From NCBI RefSeq assembly GCF_018332715.1, contig NZ_BOQP01000053.1, forward strand, positions 24,259 through 88,258: a DNA stretch of 64,000 nucleotides. Direction: 5' to 3'. Both the position numbers and the translations under genes were made by a program. This stretch comes from Winogradskya consettensis (GTDB lineage Bacteria; Actinomycetota; Actinomycetes; Mycobacteriales; Micromonosporaceae). This document shows, piece after piece, positions 1-7,740 of the stretch (positions within the stretch are counted from its first letter, which is position 1; each line of letters starts with the position of its first letter). Below the pieces are notes generated by a model that had not been told where the DNA came from, ran no database searches, and saw nothing but the letters and a program-made list of their open reading frames with translations.

Positions 1-1
1 G

Positions 2-100
2 GTGATCCAGGCACCCGACCTGGACGCCGCACTGAAGTGGGGCGAGCGGATGGCCGCCGTCACCACGCTCCCGATCGAAGTCCGGCCCTTCCAGCAGTGA
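2..100 (+). CDS. YciI-family (DGPF) protein, C-terminal end only
   Basis: The gene enters from the left edge; only its last 32 codons are present, ending in TGA at 98-100. The tail has the form of YCII/DGPF proteins: a helix with ALKWGERMAA followed by a final strand ending VRPFQQ. Such small ferredoxin-like-fold proteins are regularly encoded directly beside ECF42 sigma factors. Its stop overlaps the GTG start of the sigma factor (GTGA), so the two are probably translationally coupled. Identification rests on this short tail plus the neighbour. Confidence 0.7.
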   Translation: MIQAPDLDAALKWGERMAAVTTLPIEVRPFQQ

Positions 101-1287
101 CCGATCCCATCGGCGACGTCCACCGCGCGGAATACGGCCGTGCGGTGGCCGTCCTGACCCGCTACCTCGGCGACCTCGACCTCGCCGAGGAGGCGGTGCA
201 GGACGCGTTCACCGTGGCAGCCGAGCGCTGGCCGCGCGAGGGACTGCCACCGAGCCCGGCCGGCTGGATCATCACCACCGCACGGAACCGGGCCGTCGAC
301 CGGCTCCGGCGCGAAGCCGTGCGCGGCGAGAAGGAGGCGGAGGCCGTGCGGATGCGTGGTGACGAGCCCGTCGGCGACCACGAGGACCTGCTGCGACTGA
401 TCTTCACGTGCTGCCATCCGGCGCTGCGGCAGGAGGCGCAGGTCGCGCTCACCCTGCGGCTGCTCGGCGGGCTGAGCACCCCGGCGATCGCGGCCGCCTT
501 CCTGGTGCCGGAACCGACGATGGCCCAGCGCATCGTCCGGGCCAAGGCGAAGATCCGGGACGCGGGCATCCCCTATCGCGTACCCGGCGACGACGAGCTC
601 GCACAACGGGTGCAACCGGTCCTGGCCGTCCTCTACCTGATCTTCAATGAGGGGTACGCGGCCAGCAGCGGCCCGGCCCTGACCCGTGACGATCTGTGCA
701 CGGAAGCCATCCGGCTGACCAGGATGCTGGCCGGCCTGATGCCCGCCGAACCGGAGGTCCAGGGGCTGCTCGCGCTGATGCTGCTGATCGCCGCCCGCCG
801 CCCCGCACGAACCACAGTGGATGGTGCGCTGATTCGGCTCGGTGACCAGGATCGGTCCAGGTGGGACAGAGCGCTTGTCGAGGAGGGGCAGGCGATCGTG
901 CGCTCCTGCGTGCAACTTTCGCGGCCGGGCCCGTACCAGATCCAGGCGGCTGTCAATGCGGTCCACAGCATCGCGCCGACCGCCCCGGCCACCGACTGGG
1001 CCGCGATTCTGACGCTCTATGACCAGCTCATGGCGGTGACGCCGACGGCCGTGGTCACCTTGAACCGAGCGGTCGCGCTGGCGGAAGTGCACGGTCCCGC
1101 TCCCGCACTGGAAATCGTCGACAGGCTGCCGCTCGACGGCTACTACGTGTTCCACACTGTGCGCGCCGAACTGCTCTCCGCGCTCGGCCGGGCCAAGGAG
1201 GCGACCGCCGAGTTCGAGCGGGCGGCGGGGGCCACGGGGAACGAGGCCGAGCGGGCATATCTGCTGAGGCGGAGCAGACTGGGGTGA
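97..1287 (+). CDS. ECF sigma factor, ECF42-type with C-terminal TPR-like extension
   Basis: A 396-residue RNA polymerase sigma factor. The first ~75 residues are sigma region 2 (LDLAEEAVQDAFTVAAERW, then GWIITTARNRAVDRLRRE); region 4 lies around residues 110-165 (ALTLRLLGGLSTPAIAAAFL). A ~220-residue C-terminal extension with helical TPR-like repeats follows, the mark of the ECF42/SigJ-like group, which is controlled through this extension rather than by a classical anti-sigma factor. GTG at 97 is chosen because it overlaps the stop of the upstream YciI gene; a start at 37 would lie inside that gene. The stop overlaps the lipB start, so the three genes look like one transcript. Confidence 0.88.
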   Translation: MTDPIGDVHRAEYGRAVAVLTRYLGDLDLAEEAVQDAFTVAAERWPREGLPPSPAGWIITTARNRAVDRLRREAVRGEKEAEAVRMRGDEPVGDHEDLLRLIFTCCHPALRQEAQVALTLRLLGGLSTPAIAAAFLVPEPTMAQRIVRAKAKIRDAGIPYRVPGDDELAQRVQPVLAVLYLIFNEGYAASSGPALTRDDLCTEAIRLTRMLAGLMPAEPEVQGLLALMLLIAARRPARTTVDGALIRLGDQDRSRWDRALVEEGQAIVRSCVQLSRPGPYQIQAAVNAVHSIAPTAPATDWAAILTLYDQLMAVTPTAVVTLNRAVALAEVHGPAPALEIVDRLPLDGYYVFHTVRAELLSALGRAKEATAEFERAAGATGNEAERAYLLRRSRLG

Positions 1288-1919
1288 TGCAACGCGTCGA
1301 CCTCGGGGAAGTGCCTTACGACGATGCCATGCGCCGCATGGCCGACTGGGTCGCGGAGCGGCGGGCCGGCACGGCACCCGATCGTCTCTTCCTGCTCAGC
1401 CATCCCGCAGTCATCACGTACGGCCACACGACGCCCGTCACCGACCTGCCCGGATCGCTGTCGGACATCCCGGCCGTGCTCGCTGACCGCGGCGGCCACG
1501 CGACCTATCACGGTCCCGGGCAGCTGATCGGCTATCTGGTGCTTGACCTGCACGAACGCGGCCCCGGCGACATCGTCCGGTGGCTGGAGAACGGCCTGAT
1601 CGCCGCACTCGCCGATCTTGGCTTCACGGCGGTGCGCCGCGACACGCCGAAGGGATCACCCAGCCTGGTCGGCGTGTGGACGCCGGACGGCCGCAAGCTC
1701 GTCTCGATCGGCATGCGCATCCGCGGCGGCGTCACCAGCCACGGTTTCGCCCTCAACATCGACCCGGACCTGTCGGTTTTCGACACCTTCGTCGCCTGCA
1801 GCCTCGACGATGTCGCGATGACCTCGCTGCGGCAACTCTCGGCCCAGCAGGGTATTCCACTGCCACCAGAGGCCGAAATCCTCGACGCTATCGCCCTCCA
1901 CCTGGGAAAACAGCCGTAA
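1287..1919 (+). CDS. lipB: Octanoyl-[acyl-carrier-protein]:protein N-octanoyltransferase LipB
   Basis: LipB moves octanoyl groups from acyl carrier protein to lipoyl domains of 2-oxoacid dehydrogenases and GcvH, the first step of lipoate synthesis. The protein (210 residues, normal length) has the signature RGGHATYHGPGQ near residue 70, the conserved lysine in GRKLVSIG (about K137) and the catalytic cysteine in FVACSL (about C171), so it looks active. The start is a TGATG overlap with the sigma-factor stop; an in-frame GTG lies one codon earlier. The context is unusual: lipB normally sits beside lipA, but here it follows an ECF42 sigma factor. It may be a second copy or a specialised paralogue. 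Confidence 0.92.
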   Translation: MQRVDLGEVPYDDAMRRMADWVAERRAGTAPDRLFLLSHPAVITYGHTTPVTDLPGSLSDIPAVLADRGGHATYHGPGQLIGYLVLDLHERGPGDIVRWLENGLIAALADLGFTAVRRDTPKGSPSLVGVWTPDGRKLVSIGMRIRGGVTSHGFALNIDPDLSVFDTFVACSLDDVAMTSLRQLSAQQGIPLPPEAEILDAIALHLGKQP

Positions 1920-2071
1920 ATTCAGCGCGGCCACGGTCAAGAACGTCGTTTCGTACGCCTCCGTCAGCAGCCCGCCGTCGTCATCGCGAAGACGAGCGCG
2001 GCCACGTGTCTCTCATGATGGGTTCAGGATGCTCGGCCCCCATCCGCCCGTCATCCGCAATACTCAGCGTT

Positions 2072-3163
2072 ATGCCGCTGTCACTTCTTGACGATCTCCG
2101 GGCGCTCGCGCCGACGATCCGCAAACTCGCGCCCCAGATCGAGCAGGACCGCGAGATCCCGGCATCGCTCATCGACCAGCTCGCGGCGCTGGGCGTCTTC
2201 CGGCTGGCCGCCCCGGCGGACTGCGGCGGCCTCGAAGCGGACCCGGTCATCCTGATCCGCGTCTTCGAAGAGCTGGGCCGCGCCGACGGCTCCACCGGCT
2301 GGACCGCGATGATCGCCGCCGCCACCGGAATGGCCCTCGGGCACCTTCCGCCCGCCACCGCCCGGTCCATGCTGGAGGATCCGCACTTCCTGATCGCCGG
2401 GGTCGCCGCCCCGACCGGCCGCGCCACCCCCGTCGAAGGGGGCCACCACGTCACCGGCCGCTGGGCGTTCGCCAGCGCCGGCCGTCACGCGACCTGGCTC
2501 ATCGGCGGCGCCCTCACCCCGGCGGGCCCGAGGCTGTTCGTCATGGAGCCGTCGTCGCTCACCTTCCACGACACCTGGCATGTCTCCGGCCTGCGCGGCA
2601 CCGGCAGCAACGACTTCGCGGCCGACGACGTGTTCGTTCCCGACGACCGCACCTTCTCCCTGGCCGAACCCCCGACCCAATCAGGCGCCCTGTACGCCTT
2701 CCCAGCCCTGTCGCTACTCGCGCTCGGCATCGGCGCGGTGTCCCTCGGCATCGCCCGCGCGGCGATCGAGGACTTCACCGAACTCGCGAAGTCCAAAATC
2801 AACCCGCTCACCGGCAAGCCTCTCGCGTCCCGGCCCACCGCTCAGACCGCCGTCGCGCAGGCCATGGCGTTACATGGCGCCGGGTTCGCGTACCTATCGG
2901 AAGCCGTCGCGGCAGCCGGCCCGGACACAGCCAGCCGAGCCCTCCTCCGCCTGGCCATCACCACCGCCACTACCAACGCCGCCCAAGCGGTCAACCTGGT
3001 CTACAAGGCCGCCGGCGGCAACGCCGTCTACGACACCAGCCCCCTGCAACGCCACTTTCGCGACATCCACGTCGCCACCCAGCACGCCATGGTCTCCCCC
3101 GAGGTCACCGAGACGGTCGGCGCGATGTTGTTGGGCGAGGAAGTGAGCAGCGTCCGGATCTAG
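2072..3163 (+). CDS. Acyl-CoA dehydrogenase-fold flavoprotein
   Basis: A 363-residue protein with the three-part acyl-CoA dehydrogenase fold: N-terminal helices with the phrase FRLAAPADCGGLE, a middle beta domain with VTGRWAFASAGRHATWL and SGLRGTGSNDF, and a C-terminal helical domain. The middle-domain wording is nearest to the flavin-dependent monooxygenase branch (HsaA/DszC/indole-oxygenase-like), which takes reduced flavin from a separate reductase, rather than to true dehydrogenases. Substrate unknown. ATG at 2072 is chosen because upstream in-frame codons read as non-coding sequence. It stands alone downstream of lipB. Confidence 0.75.
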   Translation: MPLSLLDDLRALAPTIRKLAPQIEQDREIPASLIDQLAALGVFRLAAPADCGGLEADPVILIRVFEELGRADGSTGWTAMIAAATGMALGHLPPATARSMLEDPHFLIAGVAAPTGRATPVEGGHHVTGRWAFASAGRHATWLIGGALTPAGPRLFVMEPSSLTFHDTWHVSGLRGTGSNDFAADDVFVPDDRTFSLAEPPTQSGALYAFPALSLLALGIGAVSLGIARAAIEDFTELAKSKINPLTGKPLASRPTAQTAVAQAMALHGAGFAYLSEAVAAAGPDTASRALLRLAITTATTNAAQAVNLVYKAAGGNAVYDTSPLQRHFRDIHVATQHAMVSPEVTETVGAMLLGEEVSSVRI

Positions 3164-3228
3164 ATCCTGTCCGCCAGGGATCGGTGTAGAGGCAATCAAG
3201 CCTCCGTCCACCGAGAGGTCCCGCTGCC

Positions 3229-3972
3229 ATGTCCCAGCCGCCGTTCCCGCCGTCCTACGCGCCAGTTCCGCCCATCGCACGGCAACCGCTCTCCCTCTGG
3301 GCGCTCAGCATCGGCGTCGCCGCACTCGTGCTCTCCTGGGTGCCACTCCTGGGCCTGCTCCTCGGCGTGGCAGCGATCGCGATCGGAGCCATCGCGCTGG
3401 CCAAGGTGGCGAGCAGGACCAGGGCCGCCATCGGCCTCACGCTCGGCGTAGTGGCCTTCATCATCAACATCATCGTGCTCGTCGCACTGGGCTCCGCCGT
3501 CTCAACGACCGTGAACGCGACAGCCGTCGTCCCCGCAAGCACGGTCGCGACCACCGGCCCGAGCATCCAGCCCGTCATCGAAGCCACCACCCAGCCGACG
3601 GTGACGGCCACCGCTCCCCCCACGGCCGTGCCCACCACTGCGAAGCCGGCTACCGCCAAGGTGCTTTCGGCGGAGGAGGAGAACGCCGTGCGGGCGGCCA
3701 AGAGCTATCTCGAATTCACCGCCTTCTCACGTAAGGGGCTGATCCAGCAGCTGTCCTCGGACGCCGGCGACGGTTACTCGCGGAAGGCAGCGACGTACGC
3801 GGTCGACTCCCTGCACATCGACTTCAATGAGCAGGCCGCCAAGTCCGCAAAGAGCTACCTCGAATTCACGTCGTTCTCCAGGAAGGGGCTGATCCAGCAG
3901 CTGGAATCGGACGCCGGTGATGGCTACACCCACTCCCAGGCGGTCTACGGAGTGAACAAAGCCGGCCTCTGA
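3229..3972 (+). CDS. Membrane protein with two C-terminal Ltp repeats (DUF4190-like N-terminus)
   Basis: A 247-residue protein. After a short Pro/Tyr-rich cytoplasmic start there are two hydrophobic segments (about residues 24-48 and 63-87) in DUF4190 style, then a Thr/Pro/Ala-rich spacer, then two near-identical ~45-residue repeats beginning AKSYLEFT and containing FSRKGLIQQL and SDAGDGY. These are Ltp (host cell surface-exposed lipoprotein) repeats, best known from phage superinfection-exclusion lipoproteins but also common in actinobacterial chromosomes. There is no lipobox; anchoring would be through the helices. The repeats probably face outward. The gene is convergent with the AraC-type regulator, one base apart. 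Confidence 0.8.
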   Translation: MSQPPFPPSYAPVPPIARQPLSLWALSIGVAALVLSWVPLLGLLLGVAAIAIGAIALAKVASRTRAAIGLTLGVVAFIINIIVLVALGSAVSTTVNATAVVPASTVATTGPSIQPVIEATTQPTVTATAPPTAVPTTAKPATAKVLSAEEENAVRAAKSYLEFTAFSRKGLIQQLSSDAGDGYSRKAATYAVDSLHIDFNEQAAKSAKSYLEFTSFSRKGLIQQLESDAGDGYTHSQAVYGVNKAGL

Positions 3973-3973
3973 C

Positions 3974-4876
3974 TCAGAGCGAGCGGGTGAGGCGGTAGCG
4001 GGCCGGCGACTTGCCTCGGGAGCGGGCGAATGCCCTGACGAACGCGGGTGCTGAGCCGTAGCCCACTGCTGCGGCGATGGTTTCGATGGAGTCGTGGGTT
4101 TTGCGGAGGCGGTTGGCGGCCAGGTCCATGCGCCATTGGGTGAGGTAGGCGCCGGGGCTCTGGCCCATGGCGGCCGGGAAGCGCCGGGACAGCGTGGCCC
4201 GGGATACCGCGATGGCTTCGGCGAGGGCTGCGGTTGTCCACGGGCGGGCCGGGTCCGCGTGGAGGTGTTCGAGGGCCTGCTGGACGATCGGGTCCTCGAA
4301 GGCGCCCAGCCAGGTGCCGCGCAGTTCGGGCGGGCGGGTCGGGATCCAGGCGCGCAGCAGTTGGATCAGCATGACGTCGACGAGGCTGTTGAGCAGGGCC
4401 GTCGTGGCGAATTGTGGGTGTGTGAGCTCGCGGCCGATCATGCGTACGGTGTCGTCGAGACCTGCTGCTGCCGAGCCGGCGCGCATGAGCAGGAAGTCGG
4501 GCAGGGTGCCGAGGATCTGGGTACGCGCTTCGTGGTCACAGTCGTAGTGAACGGTGACGATCCTGGTGCGTACGGGCGGCGTGCCGACCTGGATCACGCC
4601 GCTCGCGGGCATCTGTGCGCACGGCGTCGCTGTGGGGCCGGGTGCGTCGCTCAGCCGGTGGGGGACGACCGCCGGGATCAGCGCGATGTCGCCGGTGACC
4701 AGTTCGAGCGGGTCGCGGCCGGGCAGGGACAGCCACGCACTGCCGCCGGTGACCGCGTGCAATGCCGCCCCGGGGTAGTCGTCGAGGGCCAGGCTCCACC
4801 CGGCGCCGGCCTCGATGCGGGCGCCGACGGTGCTGCTGACCCCGGACACCTCGAGCACGTCGGTCACCAGATCCAT
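3974..4876 (-). CDS. AraC-family transcriptional regulator (cupin_6 type)
   Basis: A 300-residue regulator. Residues ~1-180 form a cupin-like sensor domain (GGSAWLSLPGRDP, TGDIALIPAVVPHRL); residues ~195-295 hold two helix-turn-helix units (AIAVSRATLSRRFPAAMG and IAAAVGYGSAPAFVRAFARS), the DNA-binding signature of AraC/XylS proteins. This cupin_6 subclass is usually divergent from the oxidoreductase it controls, as here: the alcohol-dehydrogenase-like gene starts 95 bases away on the other strand. The promoter is probably leaderless (TAGGAT six bases before ATG) and its -10 lies inside a perfect inverted repeat, suggesting autoregulation. Confidence 0.9.
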   Translation of the reverse strand: MDLVTDVLEVSGVSSTVGARIEAGAGWSLALDDYPGAALHAVTGGSAWLSLPGRDPLELVTGDIALIPAVVPHRLSDAPGPTATPCAQMPASGVIQVGTPPVRTRIVTVHYDCDHEARTQILGTLPDFLLMRAGSAAAGLDDTVRMIGRELTHPQFATTALLNSLVDVMLIQLLRAWIPTRPPELRGTWLGAFEDPIVQQALEHLHADPARPWTTAALAEAIAVSRATLSRRFPAAMGQSPGAYLTQWRMDLAANRLRKTHDSIETIAAAVGYGSAPAFVRAFARSRGKSPARYRLTRSL

Positions 4877-4881
4877 GCCGC

Positions 4882-4912
4882 GATCCTATCCCCGCCCGTG
4901 AGGCATAGGATC
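4882..4912. promoter_or_regulatory. Inverted repeat operator candidate between araC-type gene and oxidoreductase
   Basis: GATCCTAT at 4882-4889 and ATAGGATC at 4905-4912 are perfect 8-base inverted repeats separated by 15 bases. The left arm contains the minus-strand -10 box (TAGGAT) of the regulator, six bases from its ATG. A TTGACG -35-like hexamer for the rightward gene lies just downstream at 4920-4925. The arrangement fits an operator for the AraC-type regulator that shuts its own promoter and acts on the divergent gene. Confidence 0.5.
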
Positions 4913-4971
4913 AATTTGTTGACGCATATGAGTATCGACTGTCGCACTACATGCTTCGTACGGTGATAATC

Positions 4972-5925
4972 ATGAAAGCACTCGCCGCCACTGGCTACGG
5001 ACAACCCGAACAGCTCACGATCGCCGATCTCCCAGTGCCCGAGCCCGGCCCGGGGCAGATCCGGGTGAGGATCGCCGCGGCGCCGATCAACCCGACCGAC
5101 ATCCGAGCCGTCGCAGGATTGTTCCCGGTTCCCTTGGAATTCCCGTACGTGCTGGGGACCGAGTTCGCCGGAACTGTCACCGCGTTGGGTGCGGGCGTTA
5201 CGGCGTACCAAAAGGGTGATGAAGTGTTTGGTCAGGCTCTGCCCTATGCACTGCGGGCGGCCGTCGGTGACGCGCCGAACCCGTCGCTGAGCACCGGAAC
5301 CCTGGCCGAGTACGCCGTCTTCGAAGCCGCCACCCCGAAGATCACCCACCGCCCGGCGAACGTGCTCGCCGACGTCGCCGCCGTCCTGCCGATCTCCGGC
5401 GGAACCGCCCTCGCGCTGATGAACGTCGCCAAGGTGCAGCCCGGCGAGTCGGTCCTGGTGATCGGCGCCACCGGCGGCGTGGGCGCCACGGTGATCCCGC
5501 TGCTGGCCGACACCGGCGCGACGGTCATCGCCACCGCTCGTACGGCTGAGGGAACTGACTTTCTGCTCAAGGCCGGCGCGGATCGAGTCGTCGGCTACGA
5601 CGCGTACCCCTCGGGTGTCGATGTTGTGCTCAACCTGGTGCTCTTCGCGGACGGCCTGCCCACCGCCGCCCGGGCCCTGCGACCCGGAGGCCGCCTGGTC
5701 TCGATCGTCTGGCCCGCGCCGGAGCTTTCCCAGACCGGCCGGGACGACATCGACCTGCACTTCATCTTCGACATGGACGGCACCCAAGGACTCCTCGAAG
5801 CCGCCGCTGCCGGGACACTGACCGTGCCGATCGCCCGCCGCTACACCATCGACGAGGCCACCGAAGCCGCGATCCACTATGCACGTCAGAGCCCGCTGGG
5901 CAAGATCGTCGTCACGTTCCCGTAG
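4972..5925 (+). CDS. NADP-dependent medium-chain oxidoreductase (quinone oxidoreductase-like)
   Basis: A 317-residue zinc-independent medium-chain dehydrogenase. It has the GroES-like N-terminal domain (PEPGPGQIRVRIAAAPINPTD), then a Rossmann fold with SVLVIGATGGVGATVIPLL. The structural-zinc cysteine cluster of true alcohol dehydrogenases is absent, which places it with NADPH:quinone reductases and enoyl reductases; the real substrate is unknown. ATG at 4972 gives the family-typical MKALAATGYG start; an ATG at 4951 would add seven residues. It is divergent from the AraC-type gene, its likely regulator. Confidence 0.85.
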   Translation: MKALAATGYGQPEQLTIADLPVPEPGPGQIRVRIAAAPINPTDIRAVAGLFPVPLEFPYVLGTEFAGTVTALGAGVTAYQKGDEVFGQALPYALRAAVGDAPNPSLSTGTLAEYAVFEAATPKITHRPANVLADVAAVLPISGGTALALMNVAKVQPGESVLVIGATGGVGATVIPLLADTGATVIATARTAEGTDFLLKAGADRVVGYDAYPSGVDVVLNLVLFADGLPTAARALRPGGRLVSIVWPAPELSQTGRDDIDLHFIFDMDGTQGLLEAAAAGTLTVPIARRYTIDEATEAAIHYARQSPLGKIVVTFP

Positions 5926-5926
5926 C

Positions 5927-6259
5927 TCACCAGTCCAGTTGATCCAGCGACGGAACGAACCCCGACCAGACGTAGATCACCTCGCCGGGCGTACCCCAGG
6001 GGCCAGGATTGACCTGGTAGTCGCATTTGAACTGCTGCAAAACGAGATGCTCGTCGACGTAGTAAGCGCCCTTGACCGTAGCCGTGTAGCGGTCGGTATC
6101 AGGGTCGAGCTCCGTCGCTTCCCGCATCGGGTGGATCTTGCGGGTTTCCCTCCACGCATCGTAGGCCCGCTGCACCTGGACGCCGTCGTCGTCGCCGCCT
6201 GGGCACCCGACCACCTCCGGGAATCCTTTCAGCTCCCACAGTTCGTCCGAGCTGCTCAT
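5927..6259 (-). CDS. Hypothetical 110-residue protein downstream of Panacea gene
   Basis: I recognise no family. The acidic protein (110 residues) starts MSSSDELWELKGFPEVV and ends with an aromatic-rich tail (EVIYVWSGFVPSLDQLDW). It has no signal peptide or membrane segment. ATG at 6259 is chosen for the strong AGGGAGG ribosome site five bases upstream; a TTG precedes it. It lies 33 bases downstream of the Panacea-domain gene on the same strand, so the two are probably one transcript. If the Panacea protein is an antitoxin, this is the obvious candidate for its toxin or partner, but nothing in its sequence proves toxicity. Its stop nearly abuts the convergent oxidoreductase gene. Confidence 0.6.
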   Translation of the reverse strand: MSSSDELWELKGFPEVVGCPGGDDDGVQVQRAYDAWRETRKIHPMREATELDPDTDRYTATVKGAYYVDEHLVLQQFKCDYQVNPGPWGTPGEVIYVWSGFVPSLDQLDW

Positions 6260-6292
6260 CAAGCCTCCCTGGCGCGGTGTGGCGCATGCGGC

Positions 6293-6745
6293 CTAGCCGG
6301 CTCGACCGGCTCCCCACGCTGCGATCTGGGTCCTGGTCGGTCGCCCGTCGTCGGGGTCGTCGATCTCCTCGGCGCGGGTGAACCAGTCGGTCAACCAAGC
6401 CCACTCGATACGCGGGCTCGAGGACGACTTCCTCGCGAGCTGCCACGGCTGCGATGCCCGGATGAGGGTGCGCAGGTCAGTCGGCGAGAGATCGGCGTAT
6501 CGCATGAGGACGGTGTTGATTGTGTTCAGCGCTCCGCTACCCGGTGGCTCGACAGCATCGGGTAGCGGTAGATCGTCGAGGTCGACACCATCGTCTGTGG
6601 CGTAGAGGGCTTCGGCGAACAGAGCACCGCCGCCGCGGGCCAGGTAATGGCCCTGGGCGAAGAACAACAGCAGGTTCCGCTTCGTGACGGACAGGCCGGG
6701 CCGGTTGACGTCTATGGCTTTGACGACGGAGGCAACGCTGGTCAT
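6293..6745 (-). CDS. Panacea (DUF4065/SocA-like) domain protein, possible antitoxin
   Basis: A 150-residue protein with the layout of Panacea domains: an N-terminal helix with KRNLLLFFAQGHYLARGGGA and LFAEAL, then a second helical block with LMRYADLSPTDLRTLIRASQ followed by PWQLAR, which match the family's YLAQGWHLA-like and LSAxELSxLTHxxxPWxxA blocks. In known panAT loci Panacea is the antitoxin neutralising unrelated toxins; in Caulobacter SocA it acts as a proteolytic adaptor. ATG at 6743-6745 is the start; an upstream in-frame extension to 6952 lacks coding character. A 110-residue unknown protein follows on the same strand. Assignment is by motif reading only. Confidence 0.7.
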   Translation of the reverse strand: MTSVASVVKAIDVNRPGLSVTKRNLLLFFAQGHYLARGGGALFAEALYATDDGVDLDDLPLPDAVEPPGSGALNTINTVLMRYADLSPTDLRTLIRASQPWQLARKSSSSPRIEWAWLTDWFTRAEEIDDPDDGRPTRTQIAAWGAGRAG

Positions 6746-7026
6746 CGACGCAAGGTAGCGACCTGCCGCGCTGGAAGAAATCCCCTGTGTCAGCGACCAG
6801 GGCGAGGTAGGCACATCGGATACCGCTGCAACGGCGGCGGCCACTCGCACCTCCCGGCGGGGGTTCCCGTGAACTTGCCCGATCACAATAAGTGTCGATG
6901 CAACTACAATTTTTTGATGTCGGATCACAGACTGGTAGCGAGAGGTCGACATCGCAGCATCCGCTCAACCGCATGAACCCACAGACCTCGCGGCACACTA
7001 GCTCGCCATCAAGAGAAGGAGTGCCG

Positions 7027-7479
7027 ATGGCTGGTGGTCAAGAGCTCTCCCGGATCGCCCAAGCGGTGGATCTGCACCACAACCGGGGCGAGCCCGAGGC
7101 TGCTCGCCTTCTGTTCGCGCAGATCTGGGACGAGATCGGCGGGGAGCGGGGAGACCCGCTGCACGTCAGCGTTCTCGCGCATGCCATGGCCGATGTGCAG
7201 GACAACCCCCAGCAGGAGCTGCTCTGGGATCTGCGCGCGCTGGCGGCGGCCGATCGGCTGACCGACGCCCGGTTGTCGGAGGCGGGAGTGGCGATGTCGG
7301 TGGCCGCGCTGTATCCGTCGCTGCATCTCACCCTGTGTGCGTGCTACCGCAAGCTCGGCGATCCCGGCCGCGCGCGGGAGCATCTCGAGCTGGCGCGGGC
7401 CGGGATCGGCGAGCTGGGCGATGACGATTACGGGCGATTGATCAAGGAGGGGCTACGCCAAGAGGAGGATTTTGCCTAG
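7027..7479 (+). CDS. Small helical-repeat (TPR-like) protein
   Basis: A 150-residue, all-helical, soluble protein. Segments such as HHNRGEPEAARLLFAQIWDE and LTLCACYRKLGDPGRAREHL have the Ala/Leu/Tyr spacing of tetratricopeptide repeats, so it probably mediates protein contacts. ATG at 7027 follows a good AGAAGGAG ribosome site; upstream in-frame codons are unlikely. Its last 23 codons lie in a 95-bp direct repeat whose second copy is at 8530-8624, and its 3' end overlaps by 27 bases the antisense remnant of a quinone oxidoreductase gene. No specific function can be given. Confidence 0.7.
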   Translation: MAGGQELSRIAQAVDLHHNRGEPEAARLLFAQIWDEIGGERGDPLHVSVLAHAMADVQDNPQQELLWDLRALAAADRLTDARLSEAGVAMSVAALYPSLHLTLCACYRKLGDPGRAREHLELARAGIGELGDDDYGRLIKEGLRQEEDFA

Positions 7480-7505
7480 GTGGTCGCTGGTTTCGAGGAG
7501 GCGGT
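7411..7505. repeat. 95-bp direct repeat, left copy
   Basis: This copy matches 8530-8624 at about 91 of 95 positions in the same orientation. It carries the true 3' end of the TPR-like gene (stop 7477-7479) on the plus strand and, on the minus strand, the last ~18 codons of a quinone oxidoreductase (RLLETSDHLGKILLLA, stop at 7453-7455). The two copies bracket a ~1 kb segment with one membrane protein gene. Confidence 0.9.
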
Positions 7506-7530
7506 TGGGCTTCATGCGGCGTAGGACTCG
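7453..7530 (-). pseudogene. 3' remnant of a quinone oxidoreductase gene
   Basis: Read on the minus strand this encodes NRLLETSDHLGKILLLA and a stop, the same C-terminus as the intact oxidoreductase at 8572-9546 (HRLLETSDHLGKILLLA). Further upstream the similarity fades into small insertions and deletions (around 7506-7530), and no upstream gene body remains. It is a stranded tail left by the event that created the direct repeats. Confidence 0.75.
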
Positions 7531-7740
7531 AGAGGACGCGCCGCTGGTCGGCGAGGAAGTGAGCAACACCCCGTATCTGGCTGACGTAAGGGCTCATCAG
7601 CCCACTGCTGGCTACTTGACGCGCACGCCTGGCTTTTGGTGCCGGTCCGGCCGTGGGACATGACGAGTTGATCTCATCGCGGCTGGTGTCGTAGACCGGG
7701 TCCGGCCGCACTCCCAAACCACTCGCCCGGTCCGTGGAGC

